DNA of 64,000 bases from Ophthalmolycus amberensis (GCA_024529925.1 JAFEUB010001490.1:743501-807500); one strand, 5' to 3'. Positions 12,027-24,639 are shown, counted from the first letter of the stretch. Numbers and translations: made by a program. Notes: a model not told the origin generated them from the sequence alone.

Positions 12027-15000
12027 CTGCACCGCAAACGCTGCCAAGCCAGCCAACGTGGCCAGCAGGGCCATGCGCCGCAGCCTGCACACGTTGACCC
12101 GCTTGAGCAGGAAGAACCGCGCCCAGCCCAGCTTTTTGGCTGTGTGGGGCGGGTAGCGCATGCTGTTGACTCCCTCCATCTTCAGCTGCTTGATCAGACA
12201 GCTGCGCAGGTGGCTGAGCTGGTCAAAGCTGTGCTGACCGTGGTAACAACCCATCCCACTGTTACCTGAGCGAGAGACGGAAGAACAAGTCAGCTATACG
12301 TGTGCGTCAGCTTTGTTCTTCCAAATCAACAGGAGGCTGAACAGCTGCAGGTTGGTTGAACCGGTACACACTCACCAACTCCTCCAAAGGGCAGCGCACT
12401 GACAGTGAAGTGTACCAGGCAGTCATTGGCCAGCAGAGCTCCACTGGACGTCTCTGCTATCACCCGTTTGATCAGCTGTTCATTAGATACAAACAGTCCA
12501 TCAGACAGAGCACTGTGGGTACGATCTTATCAACACATTACAATTATAAATTCACAGACAACTCATTTAAAAAAATACTAACTTGAATAAAGTTTTGCGT
12601 TTACCTTGTTGTCATGGGAGAAGATGTATATAACCAGAGGTTTCTCTCTCTCGTTAATAAACTGGATGGCCTCGTCTACACCGCTAACAGTGATGATGGG
12701 CAGCAGTGGCCCGAAGATCTCCTCCCTCATCACTTTGGATTCCCCCGTCACATCCTTCAACACAGTGGGGGCTGCCAGGAGAGAGGAAGAAGAGGCTTAC
12801 TCCAAGAGTACGGGCACTGCTTTATGTACAGTGGACAAACAAGATGGTGTAGTATTATGGTTGCCAGTTGTACCATGGCCAGAAATAAAATGTTAGCCTA
12901 TTCTGTTATGGACTATAAAGTAATCAACATTTCACATATGGATGAGAGGGAGTTTGGAATATCTTAAATGTCATTAGTTTACCGTCTTGCAAATCTGTGC
13001 ACGGTTATTTTGACCTGAGCCTGCACCCATCAGTTCAGCTAATGAGGTGCAACAACATACCCAACACCTTTTCAACTACCAAAACAGACGAGACAAAGAC
13101 AAGAAGCCAAACTAGAACTGGATTGAATGTCTCTACCTTACATGCAATCATCCACTTGTGCAACAAAGAAGACTTCTATGAAATAGCTCCTGAAATGGTG
13201 CAAATAGGCTTGTTGTTCGCACAGTGTCTAATAGTTTGATCATACAGGTTTTAGATCATACAGTACATCTACAGAGAGCAGGAACATTTGCCATTATACA
13301 ACAAACAAAACTGGGTAACAATTGGAATGCCTTTCACTGTTATGAATCCAAGATGACCACACCTGCTATAGTCCATGAAGAAACAAGATGACCACACCTA
13401 CTATAGTCCATGAAGAAACAAGATGACCACACCTGCTATAGTCCATGAAGACACAAGATGACCACACCTGCTAAAGTCCATGAAGAAACAAGATGACCAC
13501 ACCTGCTATAGTCCATGAAGACACAAGATGACCACACCTGCTATAGTCCATGAAGAAACAAGATGACCACACCTGCTAAAGTCCATGAAGAAACAAGATG
13601 ACCACACCTGCTATAGTCCATGAAGAAACAAGATGACCACACCTGCTATAGTCCATGAAGACACAAGATGACCACACCTGCTATAGTCCATGAAGAAACA
13701 AGATGACCACACCTGCTATAGTCCATGAAGAAACAAGATGACCACACCTGCTATAGTCCATGAAGACACAAGATGACCACACCTGCTATAGTCCATGAAG
13801 ACACAAGATGACCACACCTGCTATAGTCCATGAAGACACAAGATGACCACACCTGCTATAGTCCATGAAGAAACAAGATGACCACACCTGCTATAGTCCA
13901 TGAAGACACAAGATGACCACACCTGCTATAGTCCATGAAGACACAAGATGACCACACCTGCTATAGTCCATGAAGAAACAAGATGACCACACCTGCTATA
14001 GTCCATGAAGAAACAAGATGACCACACCTGCTATAGTCCATGAAGAAACAAGATGACCACACCTGCTATAGTCCATGAAGAAACAAGACGACCACACCTG
14101 CTATAGTCCATGAAGAAACAAGACGACCACACCTGCTATAGTCCATGAAGACACAAGACGACCACACCTGTTAGTCCATGAAGACACAAGATGACCACAC
14201 CTGTTAGTCCATGAAGACACAAGATGACCACACCTGTTAGTCCATGAAGAAACAAGATGACCACACCTGCTATAGTCCATGAAGACACAAGATGACCACA
14301 CCTGTTAGTCCATGAAGACACAAGATGACCACACCTGTTAGTCCATGAAGAAACAAGATGACCACACCTGTTAGTCCATGAAGAAACAAGATGACCACAC
14401 CTGTTAGTCCATGAAGAAACAAGATGACCACACCTGTTAGTCCATGAAGAAACAAGCTACACACTTTTCAGAGACATCTATCTGGAAAAACTGACACTTT
14501 CCCAGTGAGCCCACGAGCCTTTTGGGCCGACACAATGGCCTCTTTTAAAATAAAATCAACCAACCAAAGGACCTTCACCCAGGAAACCGCTATTTGTGTC
14601 TCGTGTGAAACCAAGTCAATGTAATCTTCCCTTAGTTTTGTTACGCAACGTCTGTACTTTACTAATGCAAGTTACTTAACAGATGGACCTGGAAATTTCA
14701 TTTGAAAAGACACTTTGCATTTAACAAGAGGAAACTGACCGAAGTCCAAAGCTAACGCTAGAGGTCCCTAGAGCGTCGCTAGAGCGTCATGTTTACAGCT
14801 TAGGGCCACTGACCAAGTGCCGCTATTTCACGAGTTGGGAGTGAGAACCTGTTGGTTTACAATTGGGTAGGAAAACTCATTAAATATTCAATAATAAAGA
14901 TGAGTATATGATGGAACAATGTGGAAAGCCCTCTTCGTCACAGTGTAGACTTCTACTGTCTTACTCTTATTGTGGCCAGTAATGATTCTATAGTTTGAGT

Positions 15001-18000
15001 AATCATTTTAATGGAAAATAAACTGCTTTAAGACGACATTCGCACCCAGTCATGGCAGGGGCTACCATGCCACCCATAAGGACTAAGTCCTGATCTCACG
15101 CACACGCACACGCGCACACACACGCACACGCGCACGCACACGCACACGCACACGCACACGCGCACGCACACACGCGCACGCACACACGCGCACGCACACA
15201 CGCGCACACGCGCACGCGCACACGCACTGGGGGAGCCGAGGCTCAAACCAACGACCTTCTGATTAGACTCCACCTCTGAGCCACAGCTGCCCTAAGTAGT
15301 CTGGGGCACTATGTCATTGAGCAAAGCCACTTCTTAAGAGTGTTAATCAACACCATGTGCATGCCAGTAAGGCCTAGCATCAATAAACCATGGGCTAATC
15401 AGCCGGACTCTTGAACTAACCACCTCCACAATCAATTCAGTTTACAGAACTTTAGCTGCTTGCCCAACACACAGGACAAATGATTTTTAGCAACCAATTG
15501 GTCAAAGCATGTACCTATGTAGCACTGGGACTCATCACTGTTTCCACCAACAGCCACTGTGCTCCCCTCCATCAGAGCCATGAGCCTCTTAAAGTGCCGC
15601 TGGTTTATAATGCGTCCGTAGTCCTCAAACGTTTCTGGATTATCTGTGTAAAACTCCTGCATTGTGTCAAATAGAAGATGGATTATGTTCAGATTACTTA
15701 CAACAGGGTCACACACACATCTTTACCAATACACAGCCATGACTTTCAGACACATTGTCATCACCAGTCTCTGTGTACACATGGAAAAGAAGTATAAAAA
15801 CGCATGTCAGAATTTAGCACAGTATACCTTAACTAAGATCAATGACCAGCTATGGCTGTCGAGGACTACGACCTGAAAAAGATGGCTTGTGTCATAACAT
15901 AACCTGTAGGCAGGGCTGGACTGTTTCTGCCCACAGGCCATTGTGGCTGGTCATTTTCCAAAGTTACTAGCCACTCAGCATTTTCACCAACCACAATGTA
16001 TTATTTGATTCAAGTTGACTGGTGTGCTAGATATACAACCCTTTTAAATGTAAAAACCCAAAGCAAGACTGAATCAAATGTATAACTCCACAGTCATCAG
16101 ATATTTGGCAGTGCTGTGGTAGTGTGTGAAAAGCTCATTTTGTATGAAAACACACAACTGATGAAGAGAATGGCATAAAGGGTAGCTTCTTATTACATAA
16201 GTGGAGTGTAGAGGATTCACTGAAAAGATAAAAACTACTGAAAAAAGCAAGGAGGCAGCTGCTGGGCCTCAGAGGCGGGCCCACCACGGGGCGAGGACAC
16301 CCTGTGCAGCTGGGAGGGTGACCTCCCTGCAGTGTGCCCAGCCAAGCAGCCACAGCTCCGGCATTGGAAAACGACCACTCCTCCAGCAGAGACTGATGTC
16401 AAGTTAACTGGACTTCTCAAGGACCGGGATTCTTCTGCACACATGCTGCACACATGCTGGTTACTAGGGAGAATCCGCATGTACGCATGAATCCTCCACC
16501 CACCCGGATGAACTGTTTTCTTCAATTAAGAGGAAATGTAAGTGTTGTGTCTTGAAGTGTAAATAAATGCTTCAGCGCGAGTCACGGCTTCGTCACACAG
16601 CTGAGATGGAGCCGTGCAGACAGCTGGCTGTACAGATTAGAATGAGAGCGAATCTGTAGACCTGCGAGTAAAAAACTCTTCCCACAGCCTCCGGTTTAGA
16701 CACACACTGGTCGGACTGGAATGACTGGAGTAATGTAGGCGGGCCAATGGCCCCTTGCCCCCTACTTCCAGCGCCTAAAGAGAACCGCAGTCAATGAGCT
16801 ACTGTGTGCCCGCTGCGGTCCCCAGCATTACACCCACCCAGTCGATCACATGAGCTCTTTGAGATATGCGAAGAGCACACAGACAGAAATGTCTTGCTTT
16901 ATAGCTAGATGATGTGTCAGATTCCCTTCTGATAAGAACTGACACGTTACAAACCTAATCTTAGACCAACCTTGATGCACTTCTTGATCTCTTCTATTAC
17001 TTGGCTCTGGATGGAGGCTTCACACAGGATGAAGTCTGGAGCAATGCATGTCTGGCCACAGTTGACAAACTTTCCCCAAGTGATGCGTCTGTATTGGGAG
17101 AAACAATAATGAAAGAGCCTCAAACCTGGAAGACACTCTTACGTTGCCATAGCTCCCAAACTGCTGTGTGTTGAGCTGTTTTTTTAAGTCGCAATGGAGC
17201 TCACGTAATGGCAGCGTTTTTGTGACACATTCTACAGTTCAGACTGACCGACATGCGATTCTGATGTCACAGTCCTTGTCGATGTAGCAGGGGCTCTTCC
17301 CTCCCAGCTCCAGGGTCACTGGGGTGAGGTGGCGAGCTGCAGCCTCCATCACCAGTTTACCCACGGCGCTGCTTCCTGTGTAGAAGACGTGGTCAAACCT
17401 TTGCTTCAGCAGCTCCTGGGTCTCTGACACGCCACCTGTTACCACCGGGTACAGATCCTGGGTGGACAATATGCAGTCATTAAACCCCATGTAGCTAAAG
17501 AGATGACTCATGTTGAACAAAGCAGGAGGCTCACTTTGTCGAGATACTGAGGCAGAAGTTCCTCCATGACCTTGGCGGAGTGGGAGCTGACCTCGGATGG
17601 CTTTATTACTGCAGCGTTGCCTAAAAGATGAAAGAGACAACGTGAGCGATCACAATCGTTACGCAAAGCCCATTTCCACCTGCCGTTACTCGTGGGATCA
17701 TTTGTGTCACTTCTCACCAGCCATGGCTGAAATAACCACTGTTGCTGCTTTGTAAATGCTCATAACAGGGAAAGTGCCTCCCCTGGAACTCCTCTTCATA
17801 TCCTCTCCCTTTGGCATGTCTGGACTACTTGCACCCATAGATTCCTGTAATAAGCTCCTAGGAAGTGTTTGAAGGAACTCTTAATGAATACAAAGAGATT
17901 TTAAGCTACCGTTGGCAGATTTTTTCCATCAAAATCATGCAATGTATTTTCTACCTAAGGACGCTTTAACACCATCATCATTATTAGGACCCGCTCACGC

Positions 18001-21000
18001 TACAAACCCTTAAGGAGCAGTGTGTAAGATTTAGTGGCATCTAGTTGTGAGGTTGCAGATTGCCACCAACTGAATAACTCTCTGCCCATCCCTCTGTTTC
18101 CAAGTGTGTCAGAGAACTACAGTGGCCTTCAGGTAGGGAGGAGTACCTTTAGGATTTTATTACTACAAGGAGTAACTTAACAATATCTCGATTTGCTTTC
18201 ATTAATAATTTTTAAAACATATATACACAGAATTGCAATGCATCAAGAGTCTACACATGTAGCTACAACATCTACGCTATGCACACTTAATAAGACCAGT
18301 ACCCCTATTTGCAAATACATATGGGTATGTTTAGTACCAGCAGCGATAGCTCCAACCAGCGGCTGGAGGGTGACGGCCCACGGGTAGTTCCAGGCCCCGA
18401 TGATGAGCACCACTCCCAGAGGCTCCGGCTGCACATAGACTTCATCAGATATGGTGAGGAGGCTCTTCTCTACGGGCCGAGGAGCCGCCCACTCTGCCAG
18501 CTTCTCCATAGACAGATTGATCTCTCCCTCCAGTCCCAGCGTCTCAAACAGCTCAGTCCCACGTGCACTCTGAAAGCGTAAGGAGGGACTAAATGTAGTG
18601 CTTCGAAAGCAGGTCTCCATCAACTTTCCCCCCACGAGTGGAAAACTGAGGCTGGAGCACAGCTGAGACCTGCTGTCTGAGTCCTGTTAAGTTACTGCCG
18701 ATGATAAACCCAACATTTCCTGACTTGCTGCTTCAAAATAAAACAGGGGACTTTTATTGTGAAGAATTTATAGGAAAATGTGTTTATCGCTCAATTAGCG
18801 GTTGTTAGTGGCTAATCTTCAATTAAGCAAGTCTACTAATATGGCAGGGAGGAAGAGTAAGCAGCATGAAATAAGGGAGACTTTAATTGTGAAGAATTTA
18901 TGGAAAATAAAATGTGTATCCACCATTTCACAGCCACTCCTCCTCTGACTATCCAATCAGCCAGGTTGCTTTGAAGTGTCAATTGTGGACACGTGGACTC
19001 GGCTGAGTTACAATCTGGCGCATCTGATCACAACAACCGCATTTAAAAGACAAGGTTAACCTCAAGTCTTATTATCATCATCTGTGGGATCTCTTGAGTA
19101 CAGAGGAAACAAGTTGTAACATCTTATTTTCTCGATTTTCTGTATGCACAAAACAAATTAAACCGGGACGGCACACTTTATTGTTGTCCAAAGACATTAT
19201 TCACATACGCGGTTTTAACGTCAGTGGCCCTCATTCAGTAACGTGTGTGGAAATGGTCTTACTTTGAGCACAAAATAAGTTCAAATGGAAAATTACCATA
19301 AAATTCCTGACATGCGCAAATCGACAATCAGCATACTGCCAAACCCAGATTTCTCTATATAAAGTAAATACTTTTGCAAAAAAGTGTATCAAGGATAAAG
19401 CTGTGAAGTTGACGTAAATGACAGAATAGTCCCTACATTAAAAATGCAAAAAAACAAAACTACTGCAGAAATTGACACAACTGCGAGGCAGTAAATGTCG
19501 TGTCACCTGAGATACAGTCTTTGGCTCAGTTAAAAAAAGAAATGGTTTAAATTTAAAGTGTATTCGGGGAAAAAAAGAGGATAACAAACCAGAAGACAAA
19601 TAAGGACCATCTGATCTGTCGGCCAGAGATGAGACTTGCTGCAATCATTGGACAAACATCCATAAGTGGGAGGAATGAGGGTGAAAGTGAGGACATCCAG
19701 CAAGGCCTGTCATCCATTGGTAAGATATTTCATAACTGTGTGAGGGTTGTACCGAGGAGTTTAAAGCTTTGTTCACAACGCAGACATTCCAATTCTAAAT
19801 AAACATTTCAATGTTGCTCAGCTTCTATTATGCTTTTTTTTTGCCCGGTGTCCGATAAAGATCAGGCAACACGAATATTATTATGCGATTTGTAGAATTA
19901 GATTTCAATGGTGGCTTTGTCGTTTCTGACTCGTGTGATCCAAATGCTACAATAACTCCAGAGCGTTAAGTCTAAAAGTCTAAATGTATTGAAAAAATAG
20001 ATTTTATCATTTCTAAAATACACATTTCTTTATCTGACAAAATGTTCTGATTCAATCCATTTTTGTTGGCATTAGGCCCGTCAGAAACAACATTTTCACT
20101 GCGCTCAAAAAACAGTTTGCTGTCCTGCTTGCCGGCAAGCTGCTGTATGTATGTACTGTGCAGTCTGACAGCAATTTTGATCCTATTTTATCTCAATTAT
20201 AATACATTTTGTTCCAAATTTGTAGACGTTGGTTCAAATCCAGGATGCTACAGGTACATGACTGTACTCATAAGAAAAATATTTTTAAAAAGGCAGGGTT
20301 GCTAATCTTGAAATTCTTATTACATCCTGACAGAGTTCAATGAATCAAATGATCCGACAAGACGGCTGCGGCTCAGCGGTAAAGCAGGTCAATCCATGGC
20401 TCCTACATGCGTCCTTGGGCAACAGACTTAACCCCACACTGCTCCTGGAGGCTGTGCCTAAGTGAATGTGGTATGAATGTTAGATAGTCCTGATGGACAG
20501 GTGGCATCTTGCATGGTAGCCCCTGCCATCAGGGTGTGAATGAATGTGAATGGGTGAATGATGACATGTAGTGTTAAAGCACTTTGACTGGTTGGAAGAC
20601 TAGAAAAGAGAAATACAAGTACAGTCCATTTACCAAGACATGCATCTGTGGCTCTAGCAGCACTGTAATAAACCCGTCCAATCATTTCATTCAGTCCAGT
20701 GTAGTGATTGTTACGGGCTACCTATCTGTCTTCCTGCGCATATTCGTCCAGTGAACTCATTGCTTGTCACCAGAGTCTTCCACAAGCTGCTAGCTTGATA
20801 GCTGTGAGTACTACCAATAGCCATGTTCGTTGTTTACGTTCATTATGAAATTCATAATAATAATTTTAGGAGAGTGGAACTAGAGGAGGCTGCCAGTGTT
20901 GGCGACATTCTTTCTAAGTTTAGCAACTTTTGGAGCTAGTGCTGCGAGATACTTTCATTGGAAAACAGCTGGCAACACTGGGCTGGGGTTTTAGGTTGGA

Positions 21001-21851
21001 TGATTTTTTTTAAATCTAGCATTCTCTTTCTAGTTTCGCAAGATGATCAACCCTGCCTTTCAGATAAAACTGAAAGATACAGAGAGTTTTAGTTTTTTTA
21101 ACTCTAACTCTACCATTTTGTTTAACTGAGCTTGAAATTGACCGAATATACACCTGCCTGTGGAGCTTGTGCTTCTTTAAAAGTGTGCATTACTCTTTAA
21201 GCCGAGAGCAGCATGGTAGTATCTAATCACATAAGTGTAAATTACAACAGAAGCTAAATAGATGAGCAACTTGAACAATTTGCTGTGTTCAGTGTTCTTA
21301 GCTGCAAACTTCCGTTTGTTTTAATCAAATCGTTAAACGAGTTTGACTTGTTTCAAAATAATATAGGCAGTGAATGTTGGAACAATGTTGGTAAATGCAT
21401 TCTGCTATATATTACAATCCTGCCCACTTCTCTGGCCCTGGGTTTTTTAGGGATTGCTGGTGTAATGGTACTATTTTATCGACATGCAGAGCGGAGTGAT
21501 CAGGTGTGTGTGATGTTCGACGTGGGCGTGTACAGTCCGCACTTGGAGTTGTATGAATCCAGTCAGTCAACAGTCTCGGTGTTATGCTAATGTTGAGCTA
21601 ATAAAGTTAGCCAAAGATACTACGGTCTCCTAAACTTATTTAACACATAACACTACAGCTGGAACCCCGTCCAGTTTGAAATATCCCACCTTGCCGAGGT
21701 CCCGTTTGACAGCATCTGCAATCTCCCCCCGTCTCTCTGAGATGAAGCGGAGCAGGTTCTTCAGCTGGTGGATTCTGTACTCCAGAGGCTTGGTTTTTCC
21801 CGTATGGAAGGACTTCCTGGCCCGTTGTACAACCAGCTTTTCTCGAGACAT
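12027..21851 (-). CDS. aldh3a2: aldh3a2-like fatty aldehyde dehydrogenase, tandem copy 2
   Basis: This enzyme of the same family carries a C-terminal membrane anchor and so probably acts on the ER or peroxisome surface. Nine coding exons join without a break: 21690-21851, 18338-18569, 17535-17620, 17249-17457, 16971-17088, 15515-15656, 12605-12771, 12376-12475 and 12027-12265 (485 codons). The start at 21851 (MSREKLVVQR) follows a T-rich acceptor-like TTTAAG, so a non-coding first exon probably lies upstream. Catalytic Glu210 (TLELGGKSP) and Cys244 (NCGQTCIAPD) are present, with GAWNYPW and PFGGVG. Exon 9 encodes NSGMGCYHG, RYPPHT and a final hydrophobic segment (LLATLAGLAAFAV), the expected anchor. 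Lengths of exons 2-8 equal those of copy 1, so the pair arose by tandem duplication. This copy resembles fish aldh3a2b-type proteins. Confidence 0.93.
13351..14455. repeat. 35-bp minisatellite, about 32 units
   Basis: A head-to-tail array with unit AGATGACCACACCTGCTATA plus GTCCATGAAGAAACA. Units differ mainly at one site (GAAGAAACA or GAAGACACA). The last 300 bp are mostly 33-bp units with CTGTTAG in place of CTGCTATAG, apart from one 35-bp unit near 14250. It lies in intron 6 of aldh3a2 copy 2 and is not coding. Confidence 0.97.
15030..15295 (-). repeat. SINE (reverse) interrupted by an AC/GC microsatellite
   Basis: On the minus strand a tRNA-like head (GTGGCTCAGAGGTGGAGTC, then a B-box-like GGTTTGAGCC) is followed by a purine-pyrimidine microsatellite (15099-15227, AC with CG steps) and then SINE tail sequence (CATGGTAGCCCCTGCCATGA). 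The microsatellite probably grew inside the SINE body. It lies in intron 6 of aldh3a2 copy 2. Confidence 0.7.
18009..18150. mobile_element. TTAA MITE fragment (left end)
   Basis: Begins TTAAGGAGCAGTGTGTAAGA and follows the left half of the 4229-4587 element as far as GTGGCCTTCAGGTA. The right half is missing. Confidence 0.75.
18740..18920. repeat. short direct repeat in intron 1 of aldh3a2 copy 2
   Basis: A stretch of about 38 bp (GACTTTTATTGTGAAGAATT and on to AAAATGTGT) at about 18748-18783 recurs with small changes at about 18880-18919. Otherwise this intron (18570-21689) has no gene-like content beyond the repeats listed. Confidence 0.6.
20290..21080. repeat. dispersed teleost repeat, also at about 1490-1920
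   Basis: Shared words in the same order occur here and in the intron at 1490-1920: ATCAAATG plus CTCCG or ATCCG, then GCTGCTAGCTTGA, GTGAGTACTA, CAATAGCCA and TGTTTACGTTCAT, then a GGAGAGTGG or GGGAGTGG block and GCGA/CAACTT...GGAGCTA. The two copies sit in non-equivalent introns, so this is a mobile or dispersed family and not a trace of the gene duplication. A SINE (20361-20640) interrupts the present copy. Class unknown. Confidence 0.55.
20361..20640 (+). repeat. tRNA-derived SINE
   Basis: The tRNA-like head GGCTCAGCGGTAAAGC is followed by CCTTGGGCAACAGACTTAAC, CTTGCATGGTAGCCCCTGCC, GTGAATGGGTGAATGATGAC and AAAGCACTTTGACTGG, ending near CAGTCCATTTACC. This is the fullest SINE copy in the window. 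Confidence 0.7.
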
Positions 21852-22260
21852 CTTAAATAAAAAATGGTCACACTTACAGCCAACGTCAGCCGTTGAATTC
21901 CCTTGACGCAAACAATAACGTTCTGGTTGATTTAACAGAATTATACCAAGAAGTTGGCTGATTGCTAACTAGCGCTACAGCTGTAGCTAGTTAGTTAACA
22001 GCTAATTAGCTGTAGTTAGTGAGCTGTGGCTAAGTTAATTAACGCTACAGCTGTAGCTAACACTGCGGTCAAGTCAGCAGACACTCAGATCAATAAGTGT
22101 CTACAGCAGACACTTAAATTTTAGTGCACCTATATGCTAAAATTGACGGTAAACGCAACCAAACGGCACAGATAGGGAGCGAGCGAAGGACTTTGCAAAG
22201 TTAGCGGAAAGATTTACGTGAGACGACTTCCGGTTTTATACAGACGAACATCCGGTTTTC
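21852..22260 (-). promoter_or_regulatory. candidate promoter and 5' UTR region of aldh3a2 copy 2
   Basis: Lies immediately upstream of the start codon. On the minus strand an ETS-type CCGGAAGT (22226-22233) is followed by CGTCTCAC and then GTAAATC, a possible donor of a non-coding first exon. The 14-bp palindrome GCTACAGCTGTAGC occurs twice, 70 bp apart (21974-21987 and 22044-22057), each with a CAGCTG E-box core. Transcription start and function are not shown by the sequence. Confidence 0.4.
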
Positions 22261-22539
22261 AGAATAAGATGCCAATAAAGTATACACATTGCATAATGGA
22301 AATGAGATTAAATGAATTATATTCACATTAAGTATAAAACATGCTACCTGCATCTCGTGAGTTAAAGGGAAAATACACCTAAATTGTGCGTAAAGTGTCT
22401 TTATTCTTTGATTTGAGGGTTGCTGGAAGTTAATTATACCTGACTGACAGTCAATTATGATATTTTACGAAGCAAAAACTCTGAACTGAATTCGTATCTT
22501 CAAATGGCAAATTTTTAAATGTTGAAGGTGCTATAAAAA

Positions 22540-23102
22540 TGTTTTTCTCAATAATTCCACACAATGACTGATATGTATGTGTTGAGGACATCGTTGACTC
22601 CGCCCATACTGAAAATTAGACATTTTTACTGTCCTAATTAGGAGATATTTCAAAGTAAATGTCATACATTTGAATCGAGAAAATATCTAATAAATGAATA
22701 TTTGAAGTGTAATAAAAAGTATTTTCTCAATAAGTTCAGACAATTACTGATATGTATGTGTTGAGGACATCGTTGACTCCACCCATACTGAAAATTAGAC
22801 ATTTTTACTGTACCAATTAAAAGATATTTCAAAGTAAATGTCGTACATTTGAGTCGAGAAAATATCTAATAAATGAATATTTGAAGTGTAATAAAAAGTA
22901 GTTTCTCAATAAGTTCAGACAATGACTGATATACATGTGTTGAGGACATCGTTGACTCCACCCATACTGAAAATTAGACATTTTTACTGTACCAATTAAG
23001 AGATATTTCAAAGTAAATGTCATACATTTGTACCAAGAAACGGGTACATTTCTGAATATTTGAGGTGCCATAAAAACTTTTTTCTCAATAATTCCAAGAG
23101 GA
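22540..23102. repeat. 179-bp tandem repeat, about three units
   Basis: Units starting near 22569, 22748 and 22927 share TGTTGAGGACATCGTTGACT, CCCATACTGAAAATTAGACA and TTCAAAGTAAATGTC. A decayed copy in inverted orientation lies at 23545-23770. The two sets flank a Tc1-like transposase relic, so they may be subterminal repeats of that element. Confidence 0.8.
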
Positions 23103-23263
23103 AGATGAGAGACATCAGACCCAACAATGCAGACGAGCTGAATGCCCATATCAAAGCAATCTGGGCTTCCATAACACCTCAGCAGGGCCACAGTCTCATC
23201 GCCTCCATGCCACGCTGCATTGATGCAGTAATTCATGCAAAAGGAGCCCCGACCAAGTATTGA
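23103..23263 (+). pseudogene. Tc1-like transposase, C-terminal relic
   Basis: The short frame reads RPNNADELNAHIKAIW, ITPQQGHSLIASMPRCIDAV and IHAKGAPTKY-stop, the C-terminal end typical of fish Tc1/mariner transposases (the SMPR.ID/A motif and final TKY). The catalytic DDE domain is absent, so it cannot be active. The flanking inverted 179-bp-type repeats mark what is left of the element. Confidence 0.75.
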
Positions 23264-24639
23264 GTGCATACTGTATACGGACATACTTTTCAGTAGGCCA
23301 ACATTTCTGTTTTAAAAATCCTTTTTTGTAATATTCAAATTTTATGAGATACGGAATTTTGGGTTTTTATTAGCTGTAAGCCATAATCATCTAAATTAAA
23401 TGCAATTAGTGCTTGGAATATATCACCCTGTGTGTAATGAATCTATATCATGAGTTTTACTTTTTGAATTGAATTACTGAAATAAATTAACTTTTCGATG
23501 ATATTCAAATTCATTGAGATGCACCTGTATACATCAATCATTGTTTGGAATTATTGAGGAAATACTTTTTATAACACTTCAAATATTCAGTTATTGGATA
23601 TTTCTTGGAACAAATGTAGGACATTTACTTTAAAAAATCTCTTAATTACCACAGTAAAAATGTTTAATTTTCTGTATATGTGTAGTCAGAGATTTCCTCA
23701 ACTTATATATTATGTGGAATTATTGAGAAAAGTAGTTCTATATCACCTCAACTATTCCGAAATTAGCTTTTAAGTTTTTTAATCGGATTTTTAAGTCCGA
23801 TTGGTCTTTAGAAATGTTTTCTTTATTAATAAGTTTGAATAAGCCTTCACACAATTGGAAATACATTTTTCTCTGAATTAGTTTGCAGGAGATTGTTGTT
23901 TTGAGTCATTAATTTCATTCTTTTCAAACATTTATATATTATTTCCTATTTATTCATTTGTTTACTTATTAATTCATTTATCAAAATAAGAAATAATAGT
24001 ATTACAAAGTGCTCTATTGTGCACTTTGATTCACAGTTAACATTAGTGCTGTATGTTTTTTGTGAGTGAAGGTCTGGGTGCCATGGTGTATAATGTTATT
24101 GATCGCCAGTGGTTTTCCTGTTGAATATTGAAGTAGTACTGTGATCATGAACCAGATACAACGGCTTGTGTTGCTTTAACTGGCGCCACACCACCAGCAT
24201 CACTAGCAGATGCGGCAGCTACCTGTGACCGTAACTGTAAGTTGGTCCACTGACTGACACCATTTGTTCCCCTCTAGCATGTCAACAGAAGGCTGGTGTA
24301 GCTATTAACAGAAAGAGGAATGGGCGGTGCAATGGTATGTATGTATGTATATATATATATTTATACATACACAAAAATATAATAAAGCCTTGGTTGGTAA
24401 GTGGATGAACCAGGTCAAGAGTGTCAGATACAAGCTCGTAAGACAAACACCCGCCACGAGGAAGGGATCATTTTATTGGTCAACACAACATCGTTAGTAC
24501 AATTTGATTATATTTTAATCATTATATAATATAGTATAATCATCACATGAAGTTTTTCAGTTCAGATCGTTTCGTCTGACCGTTCAGTCTCTGAGAAATC
24601 GACACAGACCCAAGCCCAAAGAATAAAACACAGCAAGAC
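23264..24639. other. AT-rich intergenic sequence between ulk2 and aldh3a2 copy 2
   Basis: No gene seen. It contains the inverted repeat copy at 23545-23770 and a short ATGT/AT microsatellite at 24334-24362. Confidence 0.6.
23545..23770. repeat. inverted, decayed copy of the 179-bp repeat
   Basis: On the minus strand it reads TTTCTCAATAATTCCA, then AGTCAAATGTCC-like, AAAATTAAACATTTTTACTG and AATATTTGAAGTGTTATAAA, matching the unit at 22540-23102 in reverse. It defines the right side of the Tc1-like relic. Confidence 0.65.

Noticed and set aside
13351..14455. CRISPR-like array
   Set aside because: Units are contiguous 35- and 33-bp repeats without unique spacers, and the context is a vertebrate intron. 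The open frames at 14101-14464 are repeat artefacts.
15028..15273. Cys/Val/Arg-rich open frame
   Set aside because: Translation of the AC/GC microsatellite inside a SINE.
16135..16525. Open frames in a GC-richer block
   Set aside because: They lie in an intron of aldh3a2 copy 2; no family resemblance and no consistent splice sites.
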